Source of the DNA: a bacterium
GTDB taxonomy: Bacteria; Patescibacteriota; Minisyncoccia; Phycocordibacterales; JAKAEA01
Assembly (NCBI GenBank): GCA_021785065.1
Contig: JAJYGQ010000020.1
Coordinates: 1 to 52,490, forward strand
Direction: 5' to 3'
DNA: 52,490 nucleotides
Shown here: positions 6,996 through 15,460 of the stretch, piece after piece
Layout of the letters: each line of letters starts with the position of its first letter
Position numbering within the stretch: the first letter of the stretch is position 1
The notes under the pieces: model-generated
Told to the model about the DNA's origin: nothing
Seen by the model: the letters and a program-made list of their open reading frames with translations, nothing else
The model's database searches: none
Translations under genes and position numbers: made by a program

Positions 6996-8750
6996 ATGCA
7001 TGCTGAAGAAACTCAACTAGCAAATTTTATTGTTGACTCCGGGCTACTCTCGAGGAGTGACATTGATGCTGTGTTGATGAAAGCGACAAAAGGTCACGTT
7101 CCACTCGGCCCGCTCCTTGTTAAAACCGGAAAAATCACGGATGACGAGGTTCGCAAAGCACAAGCTCATGTGCTCGGCATCCCTTTTGTTGATTTGAAGG
7201 GTAAAAAGCTTGATATGGCCGTACTCTCGCTTATTCCCGAGCCTATTGCCCGCAATCATAACATTGTGGCATTCAAAAAAGAGAACGACACACTCGAAGT
7301 GGCAATGTTGGATACAGAAGATCTCTCGGCTATCGACTTCATTAAGAAGAAAACAGGCTTACGAATTCTTCCTCGTCTTACCGACAATGAGTCTATAAAA
7401 GCAGCCCTGGTGCAATATCAAAAGAGTCTTAAGGCGGAATTTGGCGATATTATTCAAAAGGAAGTTGGCTCTATAAAGACGCTTGCTGAGCAAATGGGCG
7501 GCGATGCTAATAACGAAGCTGATCTTAAAAAACTTGCCGAAGACCTTCCTGTTGTTCGGGTCGTCGATACGTTACTGAAGCACGCTATTATTCAAGACGC
7601 TTCCGATATTCACATTGAGTCAATGGAAGAAGAAGTGTTGGTGCGATATCGCATTGACGGTATTTTGCATGATGCGATGGTGCTGCCTAAAAATGCTGGG
7701 CCGTCTATCACGGCGCGTATCAAGGTGCTCTCTAATTTGAAGCTTGATGAAAAACGTTTGCCGCAAGACGGTCGTTTTAAAGTTGAGATGAACGGGGAAA
7801 AAGTTTCTTTCCGTGTTTCTTTATTGCCAACGTACTACGGTGAAAAAACGGTCATGCGTCTTCTACGAGAAAATGTTAAAGGTTTTACCTTGGAAGTGCT
7901 CGGTTTTCATGGTCGCAATCTCGAACTCATTCATGAGGCTACCCGGTTGACTACTGGCATGATTTTAACTACGGGCCCTACCGGGTCTGGTAAAACAACT
8001 ACGCTCTATACAGTGCTCGATATTTTAAACACGCCTGACGTTAATATTTCTACCATTGAAGATCCTATCGAGTATCAAATGAGTCGAATTAATCAAACCC
8101 AGGTTAAGCCGGAAATTGGTTTTACCTTTGGAAGCGGTTTGCGCTCGTTAGTGCGTCAGGATCCAGATATTATTATGGTGGGCGAAATTCGTGACAATGA
8201 AACCGCTTCGCTGGCGGTTAATGCTGCGCTCACGGGCCACTTGGTTTTATCTACGCTGCACACCAACTCATCGGCGGGCGCCATACCGCGTCTTGTAGAT
8301 ATGAAGGTTGAGCCATTTCTTATCGTCTCTACAGTAAGTATCGTCATCGGCCAGCGGCTCATTCGCCGGCTCACTGCTCAAAAAGAGGAATATTTTCTTT
8401 CTGACGCGGAAGTAAAACAACTTGAGCGGGTGGTCGATCTTGATCGCATGCTCCATATTTTAAAAGAAGAAAAAATTATCGGTAAAGATACCGATTGGAA
8501 AAAAATTCCTTTCTACAAAGCTAAGCCATCATCGGAGTCGGAGGATGGTTTCAAAGGGCGCGTTGGTATTCATGAAGTATTAAAAATGACGCCAACCATT
8601 CGCGATCTCGTTATGCGCGAAAGCAACTCGGCTGATATTGAAGCGCAAGCTAAAAAAGAAGGCATGATTACCATGGTTGAGGATGGTATTTTTAAAGCAG
8701 TGTCCGGTTTGACCACGATTGAGGAAGTATTGCGGGTGGTATCTGAATAA
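6996..8750 (+). CDS. pilB: Type IV pilus assembly ATPase PilB (GspE/PulE family)
   Basis: The 584-residue extension ATPase has an N-terminal MshEN-like region (1-150) and a RecA-like secretion ATPase core. The core shows Walker A GPTGSGKTTT, the Asp box (TIEDPIEYQ), Walker B region DPDIIMVGEIRD and the His box TGHLVLSTLHTNSS. The tetracysteine zinc motif present in many PilB proteins is missing; the matching C-terminal stretch (about 460-520) is a charged helical segment without Cys. It powers pilin polymerisation at the inner membrane. It is first in an operon with pilC and the minor pilins. No retraction ATPase PilT is in the window. Confidence 0.95.
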   Translation: MHAEETQLANFIVDSGLLSRSDIDAVLMKATKGHVPLGPLLVKTGKITDDEVRKAQAHVLGIPFVDLKGKKLDMAVLSLIPEPIARNHNIVAFKKENDTLEVAMLDTEDLSAIDFIKKKTGLRILPRLTDNESIKAALVQYQKSLKAEFGDIIQKEVGSIKTLAEQMGGDANNEADLKKLAEDLPVVRVVDTLLKHAIIQDASDIHIESMEEEVLVRYRIDGILHDAMVLPKNAGPSITARIKVLSNLKLDEKRLPQDGRFKVEMNGEKVSFRVSLLPTYYGEKTVMRLLRENVKGFTLEVLGFHGRNLELIHEATRLTTGMILTTGPTGSGKTTTLYTVLDILNTPDVNISTIEDPIEYQMSRINQTQVKPEIGFTFGSGLRSLVRQDPDIIMVGEIRDNETASLAVNAALTGHLVLSTLHTNSSAGAIPRLVDMKVEPFLIVSTVSIVIGQRLIRRLTAQKEEYFLSDAEVKQLERVVDLDRMLHILKEEKIIGKDTDWKKIPFYKAKPSSESEDGFKGRVGIHEVLKMTPTIRDLVMRESNSADIEAQAKKEGMITMVEDGIFKAVSGLTTIEEVLRVVSE

Positions 8751-8751
8751 T

Positions 8752-9972
8752 ATGACGACGTTTCAAGTTCACACTATTGATCGTGAGGGCGTGTCGCATG
8801 ACGAAACGATGGAGGTGGGGGATCGTGCTTCGCTCTATGCAAGTCTCAAGGCAAAAGGTTCAACGCTCGTGTCGCTTACCGAAACAGGAAAAAAATCGAA
8901 ATCAATACTTTCGATGGATATTCCGTTTCTCAGTAAAGTAAAGCTTCACGATAAGATTATTTTTAGCCGTAATCTGGCAGCGATGCTTGATGCTGGGTTG
9001 CCACTCTCTCGGGCATTAACGGTTATCGAAAAGCAGACAACGCAAAAAAAATTTAAGGATCTCGTTATCGCGCTGAACACGAGCATTAGTGGAGGCACTA
9101 CATTGAGCGCGGCTATGAAGGAGCATAGTGATACATTTTCTTCAATTATGATTTCGATGGTAAAGGCCGGTGAAGAATCCGGATCCCTTTCACAATCGCT
9201 CCGAATCGTTGCTAATCAAATGGAAAGTTCCTATACACTGTTGCGCAAGGTTCGAGGCGCGCTCATGTATCCAGTTATTGTACTCTCAGCTATGGTTGTT
9301 ATTGCTTTTTTTATGCTTACGAATGTTGTGCCCACTCTTGCTTCAACCTTTCAAAGTTTTCATGCGCAGCTGCCGCTGCAGACACAGCTCATTATTGATG
9401 TGAGTAATTTTCTAAAAACTTATATCGTGTATGTGTTGATCGCTATTGTTGCAGGAATTGCTTCACTCTATGTCTTTATGCGCACCGCATCAGGTAAAAG
9501 AACAATGAGTTTTGTATACCTGCATACGCCAGTGCTGGGAGAAATTGTTAAAGAAGTTAATTCGGCGCGAACAGCCAGGACACTTTCCTCGCTTTTGTCA
9601 TCCGGCGTTGATTTTTTAGTAGCGGTTCGTATTACCACTGACGTATTGCAAAATCCATACTACAAAGAAGTCATTGCCTTGGTTGAAAAGAAAGTTCAGA
9701 AAGGTGAACCGATTGCTGAAATTTTTAATGAACGAGCAAAACTCTATCCACCATTTGTTGGGGAAATGGTTTCGGTGGGCGAGGAAACCGGTCAATTACC
9801 ACAAATGCTTCTCGGTGTGGCGACGTTCTACGAAAACGATGTCGACCAAAAAACCAAAGACCTCTCCTCTATTATTGAGCCGGTGCTTATGATTATTATG
9901 GGTATTGCGGTCGGATTCTTTGCTATTTCGATCATTAGCCCAATTTATTCTCTCAGCAGTGTCATTTCATAA
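8752..9972 (+). CDS. pilC: Type IV pilus inner-membrane platform protein PilC (GspF family)
   Basis: The 406-residue protein has the duplicated T2SSF architecture: two helical cytosolic domains (about 60-185 and 265-390), each starting near a FSRNLAAMLDAGLPLSRAL or ARTLSSLLSSGVDFLVAV type helix. Hydrophobic spans include YPVIVLSAMVVIAFFMLT and the C-terminal IIEPVLMIIMGIAVGFFAISII. The start MTTFQVH at 8752 follows the pilB stop as TAATATG. A longer frame from 8719 would overlap pilB and is less likely. It forms the membrane platform on which PilB assembles the pilus. Confidence 0.95.
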   Translation: MTTFQVHTIDREGVSHDETMEVGDRASLYASLKAKGSTLVSLTETGKKSKSILSMDIPFLSKVKLHDKIIFSRNLAAMLDAGLPLSRALTVIEKQTTQKKFKDLVIALNTSISGGTTLSAAMKEHSDTFSSIMISMVKAGEESGSLSQSLRIVANQMESSYTLLRKVRGALMYPVIVLSAMVVIAFFMLTNVVPTLASTFQSFHAQLPLQTQLIIDVSNFLKTYIVYVLIAIVAGIASLYVFMRTASGKRTMSFVYLHTPVLGEIVKEVNSARTARTLSSLLSSGVDFLVAVRITTDVLQNPYYKEVIALVEKKVQKGEPIAEIFNERAKLYPPFVGEMVSVGEETGQLPQMLLGVATFYENDVDQKTKDLSSIIEPVLMIIMGIAVGFFAISIISPIYSLSSVIS

Positions 9973-10435
9973 TTTTAAAAAAAATAATGGCTTTACGCTT
10001 TTAGAACTGGTAATAGTAATTGCTATTCTAGTTATTCTTTCTGGAATTATTGTCGGAACATTTGTCATATTTAATCAAACGGCGGGCGTAAGTAAGGATG
10101 CGGAATTAGTGTTGGAAACGTTGCGTCTTGCTCGTAGTCAAACGCTCGCTTCAAAAAACGAAACCCAATATGGTGTCCACTTTTCGCCCACCAGCATTAC
10201 ACTTTTTAGTGGCTCGACGTATTCGCCTGCAGCCAGCGGAAATCAGATTTTTTCTCTGCATGCTGGCGACTCACTTTCAGTAAATCTTGTTTCTGGTGGT
10301 GATGACGTGGTGTTCGATCGTTTGACGGGCGCCACTCCTGACGCTGGCACCACCACTATTACCGTCGCTAATTCAGCAGCATCTAAAAGTGTTACAATAT
10401 ACAGCACTGGTTTGATTCAAAGTTCTTCTCTATGA
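9959..10435 (+). CDS. Minor prepilin, GspH/FimT-like
   Basis: The protein of about 158 residues starts at a GTG that overlaps the pilC end by 14 bases. The class III signal KKNNG|FTLLELVIVIAILVI is textbook: a short basic leader, a Gly before the cleavage site, Phe+1, Glu+5 and a hydrophobic helix. I chose the GTG because it gives a 10-residue leader; the longer frame from 9905 would put the processing site far inside. The C-terminal half is Ser/Thr/Gly-rich beta, as in GspH. A prepilin peptidase must be encoded elsewhere. The next gene overlaps as ATGA. Confidence 0.85.
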   Translation: MSFHNFKKNNGFTLLELVIVIAILVILSGIIVGTFVIFNQTAGVSKDAELVLETLRLARSQTLASKNETQYGVHFSPTSITLFSGSTYSPAASGNQIFSLHAGDSLSVNLVSGGDDVVFDRLTGATPDAGTTTITVANSAASKSVTIYSTGLIQSSSL

Positions 10436-10917
10436 AAAAAGTTTCTCAAGGAATTGGTTTGATAGAAATTCTCATTGGCGCGGCTATTATTGTCACGGGC
10501 ATTTTAGCGCTTATCATTGCATTCAATAGTTTTTTTGCTTTTGCATTAGCTAATGATCGAAACGTGCAAGCCGCGTATCTTGCCGAAGAAGGGCTGGAAG
10601 CCATGACGTTTCTAAGAGATGGTAGCTATACGGGCAACATTGCACCACTTTCCACATCGGCTAATTACTACCTAGCCTGGGATAGCGCAGCTAATAGTTG
10701 GGAAACAACAACAACGCCGCAATATGTTGACGGTGTTTTCTTGCGCAGTATAACACTTGCTCCTGTGTATCGTGACGAGAACGGTAATATTGTTTCATCA
10801 GATGGCACACTCGATCCTAATACGCGCTTGGTAACAGTAACGCTACACTATTTTCAAGGAAGTGGCACAACGACGCAAAGTATGTCTACCTACTTAACCA
10901 ATTTTTATGATAATTAA
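10432..10917 (+). CDS. Minor prepilin, PilV/GspI-like
   Basis: The 161 residues start with MKKVSQG|IGLIEILIGAAIIVTGI, a type IV prepilin signal with Glu at +5. They continue with LAEEGLEAMTFLRDG, a helix motif typical of PilV-like minor pilins. The rest is a polar beta-rich head. The start overlaps the previous stop as ATGA and its own end overlaps the next gene by 11 bases, so the three prepilins are translationally coupled. They probably prime and cap pilus assembly. The exact minor pilin class is uncertain. Confidence 0.8.
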   Translation: MKKVSQGIGLIEILIGAAIIVTGILALIIAFNSFFAFALANDRNVQAAYLAEEGLEAMTFLRDGSYTGNIAPLSTSANYYLAWDSAANSWETTTTPQYVDGVFLRSITLAPVYRDENGNIVSSDGTLDPNTRLVTVTLHYFQGSGTTTQSMSTYLTNFYDN

Positions 10918-11455
10918 AAATTCGCTTAAAAAAAATTCTCTAGCGGGTTTTTCTCTCATTGAAATGTTGATATATATTGCTGTACTCTCCATAATCTTTT
11001 TGATTGTGGTAGGTACCACGCTCTCGTTTGCGAGTTCGTATCGAACGCTTGCTGCTCTTCGTGCCGCTGACAATGCTGGTATAGACACGCTTGAACCGAT
11101 GACGCGAACTATTCGAGCGGCTGGCAGTGTACTCACTTCGCAAAGCGTTTTAGGTAGTAATCCGGGCACCCTGGCCCTTTATGAAGCTCATAACGGGAAT
11201 TCAACGACAACAACTTTTGATCTTCAGAATGGTGTCGTTGAAATGACAGTAATGGTGAATAATATAAAAGATGCCGCCCTTAGCGGTCCACTTACTTCTA
11301 GTAACGCAATGGTCACTAATTTAGTTTTTGATGCTCTTTCTACGAGTACGGCAAGCGCGGTAAAAATAGACATGACTGCTATTGGTATTAGTGGTTCAGT
11401 ACAAAAATCAAAGAATTTTTATTCCACAATAGTTTTGCGTGGCTCGACGAGTTAG
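10907..11455 (+). CDS. Minor prepilin, PilW/GspJ-like
   Basis: The 182-residue protein has the prepilin signal SLAG|FSLIEMLIYIAVLSIIF, with Gly-1, Phe+1 and Glu+5. This is followed by a helical spine and a Ser/Thr-rich beta domain with many aliphatic residues. The start ATG lies 11 bases inside the previous gene. Position and signal point to a PilW/GspJ role in the minor-pilin tip complex. It shows no cysteine pairs. Class assignment is by context and is less certain than the prepilin call itself. Confidence 0.78.
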   Translation: MIIKNSLKKNSLAGFSLIEMLIYIAVLSIIFLIVVGTTLSFASSYRTLAALRAADNAGIDTLEPMTRTIRAAGSVLTSQSVLGSNPGTLALYEAHNGNSTTTTFDLQNGVVEMTVMVNNIKDAALSGPLTSSNAMVTNLVFDALSTSTASAVKIDMTAIGISGSVQKSKNFYSTIVLRGSTS

Positions 11456-11469
11456 CATCTATAAAATAT

Positions 11470-13437
11470 ATGCATCCTCTTTTTAAAAACTCTCAACGCG
11501 GCCAAGCCATTTTAATAGCAGTTTTATTTTTCTTGGCTATTAGTTTGACGGTTGTATTGGGCGTTGCTACGCCTATTCTTCAAGCGGTTAAGATTGGCAA
11601 TGATCTCATTCATTCAAAAGCGAGTTATTTTCTAGCGGAGGGGGCGCTTGAGGATGCGGTATATCGTGTTAAAAACGGTGACATGGTTAATAATGGAGGC
11701 ACGATTACGGTAGATGGTTATACAACAACAATTTCCGTTGTTTCGGATGGCAGCGATCAGCAAACTATTGAGGCGAGTGCTGACTACAATAATGTCTATC
11801 GCAACATGCAGGCGACCGTTTCCGCCGGAACAGGGGCTTCGTTTAGCTACGGTCTCCAGGCCGGCGCCGGTGGTTTTTATATTAGTGGTGGTTCTACCAT
11901 TAACGGCAGTGTCTATTCTAATGGCCCGATTATCGGTAGTAGTGGCACTATCACCGGCGCGGCGATTTCAGCAAATAGCGCCTCGCTCACTGCCGATCAA
12001 ACCAATAATTCCCCAACGCCTATCACCACGTGCACGAGCGCAACGTGTATTTCTTTTGGAAATTCTTCAGCAACCCAGGATATCGCTCAGAGTTTTCAGG
12101 TTTCTACTGATGGACCGCTTCACGACATTCAATTTTATCTCAAAGAGGTTGGAAGTCCCTCGAATATTACCGTCAAAATTGTTGCTGACAATAATGGTTC
12201 ACCTAGTTCAAACGATCTACTTTCAACTGATGGCAGCATTGCTGCGTCAGCGGTTTCAACATCAGGTTTCGATTGGGTAGACGCGACGTTCCCCTCAAAT
12301 ATTACGCTCTACACCGGAGAAACCTACTGGGTAGTTCTCTATATGAGTAAAAATTCTAGTAAAAATTACTATATCACCGGCGCTAACAATGCGTATGCAA
12401 ATGGGGTTGCTAAAATTGGAAAATTTGGTAGTAGCTGGTCGAGTACATCGCCAGCCGGCCTGGATGCTTATTTTGAATTATATCTAGGGGGTGTTTATGG
12501 AACGGTCTGCGGTAGTGGTTCTGCGACGACATGTCAAAGTTCATATACGGGTCAGCTTACTGTCGGTTCCGGAGGATCGGGTATTGCGTGGGCTCATCAG
12601 GTAAGCGGTACCAGTGTCGCTGGTACGATGTATTGTGAGGTTGGAGGAACTGGCAGCCCTTATTATGATAATAAAACCTGTGATATAAGTCGATCTGATC
12701 CACCGGCAATAGCCATGCCGGTATCTGACGGCAATATTCAAGACTGGGAAAATCAGGTGACAAGTAGCATTAGCGGCGGTTGGACCTATCAGGGTGATTT
12801 GACTCCTAGTTGGCAAGGAACGACAACATCAACACTAACGCACATTACGGGCAATTTTAGTAGTGGTAGTGGCAATGATACATTTACGAGCGGTCTAGAA
12901 GTGGATGGCAATATGACTATTAGTAATGGTAGTAAAGTTACGGCTGGTCCATTATTAGTAAAGGGAAATTTAACGATAGGATCAACGGGACTTATTTTGA
13001 CCGGTATTTTGTGGGTTCAGGGGTCAATAACAGTTTCAAGCGGTGCTCATGTACAATTAGCCTCGTCCTACGGCTCTAATAGTGGCATTATCATCTCTAA
13101 TGGCCCGATGGATTTATCAGGTGGCGGCTCTCTCTCGGGCTCCGGCCAGTCGGGAAGCTATCTACTTCTTGTTACAACCAGTGATTGTCCTATTTCAGCA
13201 AGTTGTAATGGAGCCAGCGCAATTTCTATCAGCGGCGGCGCTGGCGCGGTAATTTTGTATGCGCCGCATGGCACGATGAGTATGTCAGGTGGTACTCACG
13301 TTAATGCGATGGCGGCAGATTATATCACTATAACGGGTGGTTCGGTCATAAATTATGACAGCGGCCTTGTAAATTTGAATTTTAGTAATGGTCCAAGTGG
13401 TGGCTGGAATGTTTCTGGTTGGGGGGAAGTGCCATAG
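11470..13437 (+). CDS. Large PilX-like surface protein, putative pilus-tip adhesin
   Basis: The 655 residues open with a PilX-type N terminus: QRGQAILIAVLFFLAISLTVVLG, then KASYFLAEGALEDAVYRVKNG. This is a membrane helix without a classical Glu+5 prepilin site. Residues of about 130-170 form Gly/Ser/Asn-rich repeats (SGGSTINGSVYSNGPI). Residues of about 185-340 look like a beta-sandwich of the choice-of-anchor type, with IAQSFQVSTDGPLHDIQFYL and YTGETYWVVLYM. After that come further Gly/Ser-rich strands of beta-helix or bactofilin flavour. It is last in the pilus operon. By analogy with PilX/PilY-type tip proteins it may present a sugar- or surface-binding domain; that is inference. Short Cys-x3-5-Cys pairs (TTCTSATCIS, GTVCGSGSATTCQ) suggest disulfides. 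Confidence 0.65.
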   Translation: MHPLFKNSQRGQAILIAVLFFLAISLTVVLGVATPILQAVKIGNDLIHSKASYFLAEGALEDAVYRVKNGDMVNNGGTITVDGYTTTISVVSDGSDQQTIEASADYNNVYRNMQATVSAGTGASFSYGLQAGAGGFYISGGSTINGSVYSNGPIIGSSGTITGAAISANSASLTADQTNNSPTPITTCTSATCISFGNSSATQDIAQSFQVSTDGPLHDIQFYLKEVGSPSNITVKIVADNNGSPSSNDLLSTDGSIAASAVSTSGFDWVDATFPSNITLYTGETYWVVLYMSKNSSKNYYITGANNAYANGVAKIGKFGSSWSSTSPAGLDAYFELYLGGVYGTVCGSGSATTCQSSYTGQLTVGSGGSGIAWAHQVSGTSVAGTMYCEVGGTGSPYYDNKTCDISRSDPPAIAMPVSDGNIQDWENQVTSSISGGWTYQGDLTPSWQGTTTSTLTHITGNFSSGSGNDTFTSGLEVDGNMTISNGSKVTAGPLLVKGNLTIGSTGLILTGILWVQGSITVSSGAHVQLASSYGSNSGIIISNGPMDLSGGGSLSGSGQSGSYLLLVTTSDCPISASCNGASAISISGGAGAVILYAPHGTMSMSGGTHVNAMAADYITITGGSVINYDSGLVNLNFSNGPSGGWNVSGWGEVP

Positions 13438-13449
13438 CCAAAAAAACTG

Positions 13450-13458
13450 TGATAAACT
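13450..13458 (+). promoter_or_regulatory. Extended -10 promoter of tpiA, leaderless arrangement
   Basis: TGA-TAAACT ends 6 bases before the tpiA ATG at 13465, so the predicted transcription start coincides with the start codon. No clear -35 is visible. Confidence 0.5.
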
Positions 13459-13464
13459 GGGGCA

Positions 13465-14283
13465 ATGGCTCAAAAGAAAAAATTCATTATTGGCAACTGG
13501 AAAATGAATCCAGAAAGCACGCGTCTGGCAACGGGTATTTTTAAAAGTATTCAAAAAGGAACAGCTGATCTTAGTAAAATACACACTGTTATTTGTCCTC
13601 CCTATGTGTATCTAGAAGCACTTGCCCGTCTTCAAACTTCGACAAAAGGAACACAAAAAAAACAAAAAGGAAAGAAAAAAGTTGCTGCTCAGCCAGAGCC
13701 CGTTGTGTTGGGTGCTCAAAACCTTAACCCTGAACCATTGGGTGCTCGCACCGGAGAAATTTCCGGTGAATTTCTTAAACAATTTAATGTAAAGTACGTC
13801 ATTATTGGTCATTCTGAGCGGCGAGATTTGGGGGAGACAGACGCCGTAGTAAATACTAAAATTTTAGCGGCACTGGGATGGAAATTCAAAACTATTTTAT
13901 GTATCGGAGAAAAGGTTCGCGACGACGATGGTCACTATTTTGCCTTCATCAAGAATCAGCTTGAGCAGGCTCTGATGGGAGTTAAAAAAGAGCAGCTCTC
14001 TTCGCTCGTTATAGCGTATGAGCCAGTGTGGACTATTGGCGCAACGGCTGCGATGACACCACCGCTCGTGCATGAAATGACGATATTTATCCGCAAAACA
14101 CTTTTCGATATGTACAAAACTCGTACACTTTCGACGCCGATTCTTTACGGCGGTTCAGTTGATCCAAGTAATGCACAAGAAATTTTGCAACAAGGAAGTG
14201 CCGACGGACTTTTAATTGGTCGACAAAGTCTTGACCCAGCCGGCTTCGTCTCTATTGCCACTATCGCTAATACCCTTTCATAA
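13465..14283 (+). CDS. tpiA: Triosephosphate isomerase
   Basis: The 272-residue TIM-barrel enzyme interconverts dihydroxyacetone phosphate and glyceraldehyde 3-phosphate. The catalytic residues are visible: Asn/Lys in IGNWKMN, His in VIIGHSERR, and the Glu in YEPVWTIG. The phosphate-binding YGGSV and GLLIGRQSL motifs are also present. It is about 20 residues longer than typical because of a Lys-rich insert (KGTQKKQKGKKKVAAQ, about residues 61-76) between PPYVYL and LGAQNL. It heads a plus-strand run tpiA-pgk-recJ-rnhA; pgk starts one base after its stop. Confidence 0.96.
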   Translation: MAQKKKFIIGNWKMNPESTRLATGIFKSIQKGTADLSKIHTVICPPYVYLEALARLQTSTKGTQKKQKGKKKVAAQPEPVVLGAQNLNPEPLGARTGEISGEFLKQFNVKYVIIGHSERRDLGETDAVVNTKILAALGWKFKTILCIGEKVRDDDGHYFAFIKNQLEQALMGVKKEQLSSLVIAYEPVWTIGATAAMTPPLVHEMTIFIRKTLFDMYKTRTLSTPILYGGSVDPSNAQEILQQGSADGLLIGRQSLDPAGFVSIATIANTLS

Positions 14284-14284
14284 T

Positions 14285-15442
14285 ATGCCACCAGACATTG
14301 CTACACTCGCTCATATACCTGATGTCCAAGCATTACCTGTATTAGTGCGCCTTGATTTTAATGTACCAGTTGCTGAGGGGCGTGTTGTAAACGATTACCG
14401 TATTAAAAAATCGTTGCCCACGATTGATTTTTTGCGTCAGCGCAAGGCAAAAGTTATTATTTTAAGCCATATTGAAGGCGCGAGTGATACATTGCGACCA
14501 GTTTACGAATATCTTAAACGTCATCTGCCTATTTCATTTTGTCCGGACATTTTAGCTGAAGGACCGTTGGGGGGTGCAGCTATGATTGAAAAAATGAAGG
14601 AGGGCGATGTACTGCTGTGTGAAAATATTCGCCAATATCCCGGTGAGAAAAAAAATGATCCGAGTTTTGCAAAAAAATTAGCGGCGCTCGGCACAGTGTA
14701 TGTAAATGACGCATTTTCTGTTGCTCACCGTGCTCACGCTTCGGTAGTTGGTCTTGCCGCGCTATTGCCTGGGTTCCTTGGTTTGCAATTTGAGAAAGAG
14801 ATTGCGGCACTCTCGTCTTGTTTTTCACCAGCACACCCCTTCTTGTTTATTCTTGCTGGTGCAAAGTTCGAAACAAAATTGCCGCTCGTGCAAAAGTTTT
14901 TAACAATTGCTGACAATATTTTTATTGGTGGTGCTCTCGCTAATGATATTTATAAGGTGCGCGGTTTGGGAGTGGGAATATCGCTCGTATCTGATATGGG
15001 CGGCGATGATTCTCTTGAGAAGCTAGCTACTGATAAGAAAATTACTGTACCCGCTGACGTGGTGGTGCATTCTGAACAGGGGACCCGTACGGTATTACCG
15101 GATCAAATTGGAACTGACGAAGCGGTTGTCGATGCTGGCCCCCAAACTTTGGAGGCATTACGTGCGCTTACGATGAGTGCGCGACATATTCTTTGGAATG
15201 GACCACTCGGTGCTTATGAGCGTGGATTTGTTGAGCCAACAAAAGCATTGGCAAAAATTGTGGCGGAGGCGACGGGTCGTGGTGCGAAGACAATCATCGG
15301 TGGTGGCGATACGCTTGCCGCCGCCGGTAACGAAAGTGCCGAATCGCTCTTCACCTTTGTCTCTACCGGCGGCGGCGCCATGCTCGATTTTCTTGCTGCC
15401 GGAACACTTCCTGGTCTAGAAGCGTTGAAGCGTCACCAGTAG
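14285..15442 (+). CDS. pgk: Phosphoglycerate kinase
   Basis: The 385-residue kinase makes ATP from 1,3-bisphosphoglycerate in lower glycolysis. Signatures include VRLDFNVPV near residue 20, VNDAFSVAHRAHASVVG, the hinge region AGAKFETKLPLVQKF, WNGPLGAYE, and the nucleotide-binding GGGDTLAAAG. The usual LSHLGRP loop reads LSHIEGA, so the Arg-Pro is not conserved. Length is slightly under the normal 390-400. I chose MPPDIATL at 14285, one base after the tpiA stop (TAATATG), over an earlier ATG inside tpiA. The pairing with tpiA is a typical glycolytic operon. Confidence 0.95.
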   Translation: MPPDIATLAHIPDVQALPVLVRLDFNVPVAEGRVVNDYRIKKSLPTIDFLRQRKAKVIILSHIEGASDTLRPVYEYLKRHLPISFCPDILAEGPLGGAAMIEKMKEGDVLLCENIRQYPGEKKNDPSFAKKLAALGTVYVNDAFSVAHRAHASVVGLAALLPGFLGLQFEKEIAALSSCFSPAHPFLFILAGAKFETKLPLVQKFLTIADNIFIGGALANDIYKVRGLGVGISLVSDMGGDDSLEKLATDKKITVPADVVVHSEQGTRTVLPDQIGTDEAVVDAGPQTLEALRALTMSARHILWNGPLGAYERGFVEPTKALAKIVAEATGRGAKTIIGGGDTLAAAGNESAESLFTFVSTGGGAMLDFLAAGTLPGLEALKRHQ

Positions 15443-15460
15443 TTTACGCTCGTGCTTGTT

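Noticed and set aside
12541-12816. Minus-strand ORFs inside the large PilX-like gene
   Set aside because: They are low-complexity shadows of the plus-strand repeats with no start signals or family features.
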